From contig NC_012965.1 in NCBI RefSeq assembly GCF_000027005.1, positions 979,001 through 1,043,000 of the forward strand: a stretch of 64,000 nt of DNA, written 5' to 3'. Source of the DNA: Komagataella phaffii GS115. Taxonomy: Eukaryota; Ascomycota; Pichiomycetes; Pichiales; Pichiaceae. Both the position numbers and the translations under genes were made by a program. Of this stretch, positions 56,309-64,000 are shown piece after piece. The notes under the pieces are model-generated. The model did not search any database and was not told the DNA's origin. It was given only the letters and a program-made list of their open reading frames with translations. Numbering within the stretch: position 1 is the stretch's first letter; every line of letters begins with the position of its first letter.

Positions 56309-59209
56309 ATGGTGATCTCTTCCAGAAGATCGATAAGACTTAGGTCTTCACAAAAGCAGAGTCAGGATTTAACACAAGACCTCACTGATATTGACGACTT
56401 GTCTTCTTCAGATGCACAAGCCGATTCAGATGAGGAATACTCTGTTACCAAAAAGAGGAAGAAACAAACTATTAAAACCGTGTCGAAAAAGACAAAGGGG
56501 AACCCAAAACGAAAGAACACGCGCGTAATTCCCTCCTCAGTAGATCAGCTGGAGAATTTCCAAGAAAACTCAATTTTCAAAGCTCTTAGCGATGACGACG
56601 TTGCCGTGAGTGAACTGAGTGCATTCTGGTTAGAACAGTTTGAAGAGTCACCCACGGATGCAATCAAGGACTTACTGAACTTTACACTAAGATGTTGTGG
56701 TTGCGTATCTCAAATTCAAGAACATGACGTTGCTAATCCAGACTCAGCCACCGAAACAGTGGGAGAAATTCAGCAATTTTTTCAATCTCAAAAAGCTCAC
56801 GAGTTTCCTTTGATGGCCTCTGGTTTGGCAAAGATTTCAAAATGGAAGTATTTTCGCAATAGAGTAGTGGAATTTGTAGAGCAAATATTGTTTGTTGCTC
56901 ACGAGAATAGAATGCTGTATGAGAATGAGAATCTCATGGAATCTATTCTTGTTTGGCTGAGCGCTTTATCTACTTCAAACTTGAGACCGTTGAGGTATGC
57001 ATCCACCCTTTTCTTACTTACGATGGAAACCACACTTTGCAGGATTACTGTGAAAGTTGCATCGCTGCTTTCCAAAACCCAAAATCAGTACGACTCTGAA
57101 AAGAGGAAGCTAACTTCAAGAACAAAATCTTCGAGGTTAAACTCAATCCAAGCGAATATTGATACACATAAACTTAACAAAAAAGCTCTGGATGACTACC
57201 TTACTGACATCACACATACAACTTTTATTCATAGGTCTAGAGATGTTGACCCAAAAATTAGAAAAGAGTGCATGTCAGCTCTAGGGTTATGGATTGACAT
57301 ATATCCCGAGTTCTTTTTCGAAAATACTTATCTTAGATATTTTGGTTGGATCTTATCAGATGCTGATGCTCACGTTAGGTTCGAAGTTCTCAAATCTTTG
57401 GGGCGGTTATATAAGAAAGATGTTATTGCGACTGGTTTTCGGCAGTTCACTGAAAGGTTCAAGAAGAGGATCATTGAGATTGCTATATTTGACCTTGATT
57501 TCCATGTTAAATCACAGGCCATATCTGTTCTATGTGAAATAACTATGTGTGGCTATCTAGAGAATGTTGAAGAGCTTCGTGTAATTGGATCAATTTTTCT
57601 GAGCTGCTCTCATTTTTCCAAATCCCAAACGCATCGGATTCATGCCGAACTGAGTAAATATATTGCTATAGTGGAGGCAGGACTTACCAAGCATTTCCTA
57701 GAATCGCATACTCTTCCAGATGAACAAAGCGATGAACTGAGCAACTACATCAAGTACGGTAATTTTGCTCGTCTTCTGCAAGACTCTTACGAATTGTACT
57801 TGACAGAAGAACAAACTGATCTTTTAGATCAACAAAAGTTACACCTTTTGCCATTTTACGATGTGAATGATTTTTATTCTTCAGTCTACCATATTCCAAG
57901 ATACTATAGTCATGGCAACTCAGTTCCACAAGTTTTGAAATTTTTAGTCACGGATTTTACTTCCATGGAAAGCCTTTCAGATAATTTACGAAAGGCACTG
58001 CAGTTAGATTCGGATGGGGTTTCTATCCTACTGAACTATGTACGAGATTCACTTTCTTGCTACAATGAAAAGGGAGATTATGATAACTCTCGCAAAAAAA
58101 GTGGTTCAGAAGATCCAAGCAAGGATGTGATAGTATCTGCGATTATTGATAAAATTTCGGTACTGTTTGAAAAATTTAAATCCAGTAAGCATAAATTTCA
58201 GTGTCTGCTGCAGATGTTTAACCACATTTTTGAAGGTTCGTTTTTTCACAAGCTGAATAATCAGTCTACATGTGAAGATTTGACTGATAGTATATTGACA
58301 TTTTTTCAGGGAATGAATGTTTACTTGTCGAAAGATTCACCGTTGAATGCTGATTTCAGTACCTTTTTCAAGCTCATTATTAAAGCTGCAGTTCAAAGTA
58401 ATGATACGCGGTTACGTCTTAGCATAGATGCGCTTTGTAAACAACTTTCAAAAACTGAGAACTTAAATTCCATTTCGCTCAGGAAACTCTTGTTAGTTGG
58501 GGAATTCACCAACACCAGTGAATACTTAGAACCGATAGTTGAGAGACTGGTAGAAGTACAATGCACTGAGGAAAGATTGGATGTTTGGTTACAGTTTACA
58601 TCCCGATCCTTAGAAACAGCTTTGGAATTTATGATTGAGGAAAAGAGTATGACCGAAGAGCTGGTGCAAACTCTGTTTGGAAAGTTTCCATTTATATTGC
58701 GTTCATTGAAGGAGAATCTTGATCATACACGCACAGCCACAACATTTGCTAATATTTTAGCTGCTTGCAAAAGTTTTGCCCTTAGAGTTGAAGGAAGAGA
58801 GCACGATAGTATAGTAGGACCATTGGCTTCTTTTTTTTTACAGCTGGACCTCAGCATCTCACCTGAGGTCGAAAGACAACTACTCCACAATTTTCTAGTG
58901 CTGGAGAGCAAATTGGCTACAGTTCTGAACATCCAGTTGGAAAGAGAGGAAGATGACGAGGTCTCATTTCAAGAAACAAACTTTGAGGAGACCACTGTCT
59001 GGGATGCCGAACAGGACATTTGTGGATATGTCTTGATTCTGAAACGGCTATTCGACATCGGCGTCATGTCCACTAAATCATTAGAGAGGATTCGTTTGAA
59101 TGAATCACTGCTAGGAAACGTATTTGCATCGGTGGTGAAGGAGATAAAACTAAAGGCTTCCGAATTGGAGCCAATACCAGAGATTACTAGTAATGATAAC
59201 AATGTATAG
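56309..59209 (+). CDS. IRR1: Cohesin subunit Scc3/Irr1 (STAG)
   Basis: A 966-residue HEAT-repeat protein of the STAG/Scc3 family, which binds Scc1/Mcd1 and DNA in the cohesin complex. A basic, disordered N-terminus (MVISSRRSIRLRSSQKQ, then KKRKKQ and KRKNTR) precedes the STAG domain at about residues 95-290, including the family signature region LLNFTLRCCGCVSQIQEHDV. The stromalin conservative domain follows (FIHRSRDVDPKIRKECMSAL, FGWILSDADAHVRFEVLKSL). An earlier in-frame ATG at 56243 would add a hydrophobic leader unlike other Scc3 proteins, so 56309 is preferred. IRR1 and EMC5 are adjacent in S. cerevisiae too (YIL026C, YIL027C). Confidence 0.92.
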   Translation: MVISSRRSIRLRSSQKQSQDLTQDLTDIDDLSSSDAQADSDEEYSVTKKRKKQTIKTVSKKTKGNPKRKNTRVIPSSVDQLENFQENSIFKALSDDDVAVSELSAFWLEQFEESPTDAIKDLLNFTLRCCGCVSQIQEHDVANPDSATETVGEIQQFFQSQKAHEFPLMASGLAKISKWKYFRNRVVEFVEQILFVAHENRMLYENENLMESILVWLSALSTSNLRPLRYASTLFLLTMETTLCRITVKVASLLSKTQNQYDSEKRKLTSRTKSSRLNSIQANIDTHKLNKKALDDYLTDITHTTFIHRSRDVDPKIRKECMSALGLWIDIYPEFFFENTYLRYFGWILSDADAHVRFEVLKSLGRLYKKDVIATGFRQFTERFKKRIIEIAIFDLDFHVKSQAISVLCEITMCGYLENVEELRVIGSIFLSCSHFSKSQTHRIHAELSKYIAIVEAGLTKHFLESHTLPDEQSDELSNYIKYGNFARLLQDSYELYLTEEQTDLLDQQKLHLLPFYDVNDFYSSVYHIPRYYSHGNSVPQVLKFLVTDFTSMESLSDNLRKALQLDSDGVSILLNYVRDSLSCYNEKGDYDNSRKKSGSEDPSKDVIVSAIIDKISVLFEKFKSSKHKFQCLLQMFNHIFEGSFFHKLNNQSTCEDLTDSILTFFQGMNVYLSKDSPLNADFSTFFKLIIKAAVQSNDTRLRLSIDALCKQLSKTENLNSISLRKLLLVGEFTNTSEYLEPIVERLVEVQCTEERLDVWLQFTSRSLETALEFMIEEKSMTEELVQTLFGKFPFILRSLKENLDHTRTATTFANILAACKSFALRVEGREHDSIVGPLASFFLQLDLSISPEVERQLLHNFLVLESKLATVLNIQLEREEDDEVSFQETNFEETTVWDAEQDICGYVLILKRLFDIGVMSTKSLERIRLNESLLGNVFASVVKEIKLKASELEPIPEITSNDNNV

Positions 59210-59332
59210 ATAATGAAAACGCTTTGTTATGATCCCACCAGATCAATTATGCCGCGAACGAATAGCTCAGACTCGAAGCCTTCCGACCACTGATTACCTG
59301 TTACATTTGTCTGTCATTTCTCAAGTGGACCA

Positions 59333-59734
59333 ATGAGCTTCATCAGCCGAGTATGTTATGTTATAGGGTCCTTGTTATTGCTTAATGCTGGTTATGCGTC
59401 GTACACATTTAATCAGGTTGCAAAGAGGGTATTGGATCACAATTTAGAGCTACCTCTTGATATCAAGATTGAAGCATTGGTTGCATGTGTGATCGTTGCT
59501 CTAGGAGCAATATTGAGTATTGAAGCATCAGATCAGGTGGACATTTACAGTGGAGCATTGGTCAAGCCTCGGGACCAAAGTGGACTGAAGAATATTTTCA
59601 TGGGAGAAGCTACGGGGGAGCACGAAATCATAGGCACGACTCCCTTTGATCATATTGAGAGCAATGTGGAATTTATCAATATCATCAAACGAAGAGAGGA
59701 GTTTGCGAAATGGGAACAGAGTATACATAGTTAG
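59333..59734 (+). CDS. EMC5: ER membrane complex subunit 5
   Basis: A 133-residue membrane protein of the MMgT/EMC5 family with two hydrophobic segments (about 7-25 and 47-66) and a cytosolic C-terminal tail. The start MSFISRVCYVIGSLLLLNAGYASYTF matches S. cerevisiae Emc5/Kre27 (MSFVSKLLYTVSALVLFHSGFSSYEF, compared from memory in segments). The EMC inserts tail-anchored and polytopic proteins into the ER membrane. It follows IRR1 in tandem with a 123 bp gap, as in S. cerevisiae. Confidence 0.9.
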   Translation: MSFISRVCYVIGSLLLLNAGYASYTFNQVAKRVLDHNLELPLDIKIEALVACVIVALGAILSIEASDQVDIYSGALVKPRDQSGLKNIFMGEATGEHEIIGTTPFDHIESNVEFINIIKRREEFAKWEQSIHS

Positions 59735-59826
59735 AAAATGTCGACACGACACACTTTAATGAATACATTAACAACTTTTGACAACATACATAAAAAGCGC
59801 GTGGTGCCTAATGTGGGTAATAATTA

Positions 59827-60471
59827 TTAATAACGAAACAGCTTTCGGACACGAGTTATTAGTGAGGAAACCTCAGGACTAGTGGATACCGAAACCTGTT
59901 CGGACGGAAGACGAGAGTCGTCTGAGCCTGAAAGTGTAGCCTGCATCGAGGAATCATCCGCAATGGGTGAGATCTCTGAAGCAATCTGGCCAAACGATTC
60001 TAGGTGGTCAGGAACATGTTCATATTGATCGTCACTGTCGAGGAAGGACACAGCCGTAAAAGTACTTGTTTCTGTAGTTCTTGACAAATACTGCTTCAGT
60101 TTTGGACTTGAGGAAGTTGAATGGGTATCAAGCGCCAAAAGTGTTTCTTCTGATAGTATGTTGTTTAAGAAACCCTGTTCATCGGTCTCTTTTTCTTCGT
60201 CTTCCGATACAACCCATTGATCATCAACCACGAACTTGAAAACAATCTTGGAGCCCAAATTTAGCGGAACTGTAGCTGTAAACAGATCGTCCTTTTTTTT
60301 CAGGGCGATACTCTTTGACCAGTTATCAAACGTTCCTGTCACATAGACATTTTTGGCCTCCGAATCGGGCCTTAAAACACGGTTAGTATAGCTGAATTTC
60401 AAGGTTAAAAGAGGCAAATAAGGGCCTTGCTGAAAGGATAATTACCAAACAAATGTGTATAGGACGCTCAT
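59827..60471 (-). CDS. AMPK-CBM48 domain protein, Crp1/Mdg1-like (spliced)
   Basis: complement join(59827..60370,60446..60471), 189 residues. The continuous frame has no ATG for its N-terminus. Splicing a 75-nt intron (GTAATT donor, perfect TACTAAC branch point at 60382-60388, AAG acceptor) joins exon 1, MSVLYTFVW, to PDSEAKNVYVTGTFDNW. The result aligns with Crp1 ([21 protein letters not shown]). The N-terminal ~85 residues form a CBM48/AMPK beta-type glycogen-binding domain; the rest is Ser/Thr/Asp-rich and disordered. Crp1 binds cruciform DNA and Mdg1 acts in pheromone signalling, but both are much longer (465 and 366 aa), so function here is open. An E-box lies 84 bp upstream (60555-60562). 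Confidence 0.83.
60371..60445 (-). other. Spliceosomal intron of the Crp1/Mdg1-like gene (75 nt)
   Basis: GTAATT donor at 60445, TACTAAC at 60388-60382, AAG acceptor ending at 60371, phase 2 (TG|G restores Trp). Splicing removes an in-frame TAA at 60444-60442 and creates the conserved YTFxWP start of Crp1/Mdg1 proteins. Confidence 0.85.
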
Positions 60472-60554
60472 TCTTTTAGTATATAGGTGAAGAAGAAATC
60501 AAACAAAGGGCTGCCGTATGATTTATACTTTGGTGGGTACTGTGATAAGGGGGA

Positions 60555-60562
60555 TCACGTGA
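60555..60562. promoter_or_regulatory. Palindromic E-box TCACGTGA upstream of Crp1/Mdg1-like gene
   Basis: Perfect TCACGTGA, the preferred Cbf1/bHLH site. It lies 84 bp upstream of the inferred ATG, between it and a 16-nt A tract at 60592-60607, a plausible promoter arrangement. Confidence 0.5.
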
Positions 60563-60697
60563 ATTGCGGCTCAAACCTGTCTCTCTCTGTCAAAAAAAAA
60601 AAAAAAATCAGGTATAATAATGTGTTGTGGTTCGTGCGTGCATGCGCTGCGTGTTTGAGCCCAAGTCCGAATACCCTCTCCACCGGAAATTGCCTAT

Positions 60698-62011
60698 TCA
60701 TTCCAACCACGAAATGAAGAACATCAGAGACAAGCCAATCAGCATAAAAATGACCTGTAAGAAACCCTTCCCTGTTTCTTGTAGTCGAGTCGAGTTTGCG
60801 GAGAGCTCCAAAATTTCGGGTATAACCCCTACCGTGGCTATGTAAAGAAATCCACCAGCGGTGAAGGGAAGGGTAACATCACTCCATTGAACTGAGGTCC
60901 CCAGAATGCCAATATTTGAAACAAGAGAGTCATCCTGAAACCTGCTGATGTCAAGATCTTTGGACCCCAAATTCTGGATTGCAATTCCAATAAATGTTCC
61001 CAAATAAGCACCAATGGCAGTGACAAACTGCGATTTCATGGCTGCCCATTTAGAAAATCCTCCTTGAATCAACAAAGCAAAATCCCCGATCTCGTGAGGA
61101 ATCTCGTGGAAGAAAACAGCTAACGTGGTGGTGCATCCAACATTCTGACTGATTGAAAATGAAGCCGCAATAGCCAATCCATCGGTAATGTTGTGGGTAA
61201 AGTCAGAGATGAGGTTCAGGTAGGCAGACGTTTTTACGGATGCGTTTGGGTTGGAAATTGAAGGTGTTGTGATCTCTGATGTTGATTCATCTTTTGCCTT
61301 GGATTTGTCTTTCCTGTTTATGCTTAAAGTCTCGTTATTTTGAACCGAATTGGAGAAACCCTCGTCTTTTATTTCCTGTTCAATTTGAGGTTGGACATGG
61401 CTGTGGCTATGGCCATGGCTGTTACCTTCTGCGCCCTGCTCGTGCTCCAGGATACGCAAAGACTTGTCAATGACCCAGAATATGGCGAAGCCAACGAATA
61501 TAAACACGCCCAAAACTGTGTTACGTTTAGTATCAACCAGTATGAATTCAGGCTTAGTAGGGTCGAAAGGTTCTCCAACAAACGTCTGAGGAAGCAAATG
61601 AAGAAAGACATCTCCCAATAGCCCTCCAACGGCAAAGCTTACCAAAATAGAGAGCGATGAAGGGTCAATGTTGCTAGGAATCAAAGCTAACAGTAAATTT
61701 GGAGGGCCGGAAATGTAAGTGGTAGCCAACAAAGCGTTACCACTAGGTCCAAAAGGGAAAAGCGTGTTGAAAAATCTCTGAAAGTAGCCTTCAGGTTCAT
61801 CATCATCTCCATGTTGCTTCTCCAACACGAGTTGAAGTTCCTGCACTACTGCACACTCAGTAAGCCTGTCGTTCAACGTGTCTAAGTTAACGTTCCCATT
61901 TTCGAAAAAAAGGGGTTCAATTTTCCTACTGGTGCTCTTCTGCTTCGATGAAGAGTGAGCAAACACGCTTCCTATACAGAAGAATAGGAGAACCGAAGTT
62001 GATAGTTTCAT
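60698..62011 (-). CDS. YKE4: ER zinc transporter, ZIP family (Yke4/SLC39A7)
   Basis: A 437-residue ZIP transporter of the LIV-1 subfamily that moves zinc across the ER membrane. The start chosen (ATG at 62009-62011) gives a signal peptide, MKLSTSVLLFFCIGSVFAHS. The longer in-frame 5' extension is polar and would bury it. A lumenal segment is followed by about eight membrane spans. The TM3-TM4 loop is His-rich (HGHSHSHV), TM4 has HNITDGLAIA and TM5 carries the LIV-1 signature HEIPHEIGDFALL. It is distinct from the plasma-membrane-type ZIP at 10.4-12.0 kb, which lacks HExPHExGD. S. cerevisiae YKE4 (YIL023C) neighbours TIM44, which is about 10 kb away here. Confidence 0.93.
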   Translation of the reverse strand: MKLSTSVLLFFCIGSVFAHSSSKQKSTSRKIEPLFFENGNVNLDTLNDRLTECAVVQELQLVLEKQHGDDDEPEGYFQRFFNTLFPFGPSGNALLATTYISGPPNLLLALIPSNIDPSSLSILVSFAVGGLLGDVFLHLLPQTFVGEPFDPTKPEFILVDTKRNTVLGVFIFVGFAIFWVIDKSLRILEHEQGAEGNSHGHSHSHVQPQIEQEIKDEGFSNSVQNNETLSINRKDKSKAKDESTSEITTPSISNPNASVKTSAYLNLISDFTHNITDGLAIAASFSISQNVGCTTTLAVFFHEIPHEIGDFALLIQGGFSKWAAMKSQFVTAIGAYLGTFIGIAIQNLGSKDLDISRFQDDSLVSNIGILGTSVQWSDVTLPFTAGGFLYIATVGVIPEILELSANSTRLQETGKGFLQVIFMLIGLSLMFFISWLE

Positions 62012-62138
62012 GTGGAGCCGTAAAGGTTTATTATGAGAAAGGCAGAGGAAGTTCTCGAGATTTTCAGGGGAAGGAGAAGGGGGGACTGTGCTTAGGTAAA
62101 CTGAAGTTGGAGATTTGGGTGAACAGAATCCGATACGG

Positions 62139-62146
62139 TCACGTGA
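62139..62146. promoter_or_regulatory. Palindromic E-box TCACGTGA upstream of YKE4
   Basis: Perfect TCACGTGA 128 bp upstream of the YKE4 start codon, in the 184 bp spacer to RSC8. It is the same octamer as at 60555-60562, so Cbf1-type regulation of both minus-strand genes is possible. Confidence 0.45.
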
Positions 62147-62195
62147 GCTACTATCTCTGAGTTTCAAATCCGTTCCATCTTACTTACTGTAATAA

Positions 62196-63977
62196 CTACA
62201 AACTCCAATACTTATACACCTGGGGGAATTGTAAGCTGATTGGTTGGGAGCTTTCGTCAATCACATCAACATCGCCATTTCCAATATTAGCATCTGCTTT
62301 AAGTTTTTCATTGTCAGTAACATTGTTTCCTACAACTACGACTCTTGGGGCTCTTGAAGCCTCTACTAGAGCCTCTTCACATAATTGTAGACCTTCGTCC
62401 GTAGCACCTAGTTCCGAGGCCTTTTTCAATTTAGATTGGACTTTCAAAACCTGTTTTCTCAAGGATATTCTGTCTATTAAGAGATCGCTCTTCTGTTTGG
62501 CAAGAGACTTCTTCTCCAAATCAAGAGTTTTCTCCACAATTGATAATTTGTTCAACTTAAGTTCAATCTTTTTTAGTTCTAATTCAACAACTTGTTTAAC
62601 TAGACCTTCTTGTTGCAAAAGGGTTTCTTTCTGTTTCAAATAAGCCTCTCCAGCCATAGTGCCGATAGCTAGTTTGGCTGCTCTAGCAATATCCTCGTCC
62701 TCAGTACCTTTGTCTATCCCAGATATTGCCTTTGAGAGAGTGTTTGCTGCTAGATCAGGATCCACCGTCTTGATTAAATGTGCTATGGTGTTTGAAACCG
62801 TCTCTACCACAGGCTCCCTTGGACCTTTTAAGGTTCCTTCACTTGAACCAATTAATTTCTCTGAATAGAACTGTTTCTTCTTGTGCAGCTGTTGATTTAA
62901 GTATCTGTCCTCGATTGGCAACTGAATAAACTTGGAAATACATTGTTCTTTTGTTCTAGACCCAACATGTCCACAGATTCTGTTCCAATCGTCATCGTAT
63001 AGTTCAATAGCTTCCAATAACAACAGGACTTCTTGATCCGTCCATGCAGAAGCATCAGAAGTAGTAGCAATTTTTTCAAGATTGACAAAGTCACAACTTT
63101 GAAAACTGGCAGGAAATTGACCCTGTTCAAAACATTTGGAACAAATATTGCTCTTGGCTTTGAGGTTGTGATAACGCGTTGTTGTTGAATCATTACCACA
63201 ACTGTTGCAAAAGAAATACTTGGTACCAATCACGGTTGAAGTAAACTTATCTTCACCTTTTAAAGTAATAGCATCTTGTGTGGAGTCGTATACATTACGA
63301 CGAATTTCCAAATTATACGGAATTTCATTACCTTCCAAGTCCTGAGGTGTCTTTGGTTCAGTGACTGATGGTGTAGTTGAAGGTGTATCTTTACCTTTGA
63401 TGACTGTTGCGTTCTTCGGAATCAAAGGAGACAGGCCCCTAGGCGTGTCAACGCTGATCTGAAAATGACCTGTGTATTGAGGACCAGTCAGAGACGACTT
63501 TGTTCTTGGATCAATTTGATAATTGATTAAACCCCAAGTTTGCAAAAAACCGTGGACTCTTGAGATAGATGCAACATCACCAGCCAAGTTCCTACGGGCT
63601 GCTGTCACTGTTAAATATTCAATGGGATTTAATCTATAGGTGTGGATCATGAAATTTCTGAACTCCAAATAAATCTCAGGACTTTTCAATTTGGAATTAT
63701 CAGATAAAGGAGGGAAGAATTCGGGAAGTGATCTCTTTTCAATATCGTGGATGGTATTGATATCAAACCACTGTGCATACGATGGAACAATTACAGGTTT
63801 AGTCTGTCTTGCAAGATATTGTTTAGCTTCCTCTTCCAATCTTGAGTTTGCCTCTCTTGCATCAGCATTTGAGCCAGCATCATCTATGTGTTCCTCTTCG
63901 GATTGAGCTACGACGGTTTGGTCTTTCATATCCACATCCAGATCTGCAGACCCTGGTCTAGACTCGTGATCTGACAT
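62196..63977 (-). CDS. RSC8: RSC chromatin-remodelling subunit Rsc8 (SWI3 family)
   Basis: A 593-residue protein with an acidic N-terminus, a SWIRM domain at about 62-155 (PSYAQWFDINTIHDIEKRSL, FMIHTYRLNPIEYLTVTAAR), and a ZZ-type zinc-binding segment near 250-290 (FFCNSCGND, NICSKCFEQG). A SANT domain at about 308-355 (AWTDQEVLLLLEAIELYDDD) and a C-terminal coiled coil at about 455-520 follow. The length (S. cerevisiae Rsc8 557 aa, Swi3 825 aa) and the block NPIEYLTVTAARRNLAGD favour Rsc8 over Swi3. It acts as a dimeric scaffold in the RSC complex. The gene is complete, with its ATG 23 bp from the right edge. Confidence 0.9.
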   Translation of the reverse strand: MSDHESRPGSADLDVDMKDQTVVAQSEEEHIDDAGSNADAREANSRLEEEAKQYLARQTKPVIVPSYAQWFDINTIHDIEKRSLPEFFPPLSDNSKLKSPEIYLEFRNFMIHTYRLNPIEYLTVTAARRNLAGDVASISRVHGFLQTWGLINYQIDPRTKSSLTGPQYTGHFQISVDTPRGLSPLIPKNATVIKGKDTPSTTPSVTEPKTPQDLEGNEIPYNLEIRRNVYDSTQDAITLKGEDKFTSTVIGTKYFFCNSCGNDSTTTRYHNLKAKSNICSKCFEQGQFPASFQSCDFVNLEKIATTSDASAWTDQEVLLLLEAIELYDDDWNRICGHVGSRTKEQCISKFIQLPIEDRYLNQQLHKKKQFYSEKLIGSSEGTLKGPREPVVETVSNTIAHLIKTVDPDLAANTLSKAISGIDKGTEDEDIARAAKLAIGTMAGEAYLKQKETLLQQEGLVKQVVELELKKIELKLNKLSIVEKTLDLEKKSLAKQKSDLLIDRISLRKQVLKVQSKLKKASELGATDEGLQLCEEALVEASRAPRVVVVGNNVTDNEKLKADANIGNGDVDVIDESSQPISLQFPQVYKYWSL

Positions 63978-64000
63978 TTTATTGGTATGTTTCAGAGCTG

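Noticed and set aside
60427..60445. A 16-nt intron ending at the CAG at 60430 for the Crp1/Mdg1-like gene
   Set aside because: Too short to be spliced and without a branch point; the 75-nt intron with TACTAAC restores the conserved domain start.

Overview
This window looks like a chromosomal segment of a budding yeast (Saccharomycotina) that did not pass through the Saccharomyces whole-genome duplication. A methylotrophic yeast of the Komagataella (Pichia pastoris) type fits best. The evidence is tightly packed, mostly intronless genes whose proteins align to Saccharomyces cerevisiae orthologues, short 5'-proximal introns with TGCTAAC/TACTAAC branch points, and a dispersed 5S rRNA gene. CTG codons fall at conserved leucines (2302-2304 in HNM1, 36103-36105 in LYS9), so the CUG-Ser clade is excluded. 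The species name is inference.

Layout. 1-10.3 kb: a coiled-coil gene cut by the left edge, choline transporter HNM1, lipin PAH1, an MPN-domain subunit, actin-patch protein BSP1 and Golgi mannosyltransferase ANP1. 10.4-13.4 kb: a divergent zinc-acquisition pair, a ZIP transporter and a Pra1/Zps1-type secreted zincophore, sharing one promoter region. 13.4-20.5 kb: an FN3/coiled-coil membrane protein, a VBA-like MFS transporter, mitoribosomal SWS2 (spliced) and the FHA-RING ligase DMA1/2. 20.5-31.8 kb: a YNL115C-like membrane hydrolase, the DIP2-like CMR2, FG-nucleoporin NUP1 (C-terminal frame problem), a small spliced membrane protein and histone chaperone RTT106. 31.8-38.4 kb: a dispersed 5S rRNA gene, a DUF4246 protein, LYS9 and MSO1, with the longest intergenic stretches. 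38.4-50.6 kb: a Myb-type protein, GDI1, MDM1, RRN9, SEC65, URA5, SCS7 and a YPP1-like protein. 50.8-64 kb: TIM44, SSM4/DOA10, CDC26, IRR1/SCC3, EMC5, a CRP1/MDG1-like gene whose true start lies across an intron, ER zinc transporter YKE4 and RSC8.

Most genes are core eukaryotic housekeeping genes and are not functionally clustered. The clear functional unit is the zinc pair at 10.4-13.4 kb. Gene order is informative: MDM1-RRN9-SEC65-URA5-SCS7 and TIM44-SSM4-CDC26-IRR1-EMC5-YKE4-RSC8 each interleave genes that in S. cerevisiae lie on two separate chromosomal regions, as expected for the unduplicated ancestral arrangement. I see no transposon, LTR, CRISPR array, tRNA or virus-derived gene. Orthologue names and S. 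cerevisiae locus positions are from memory, not from a search.
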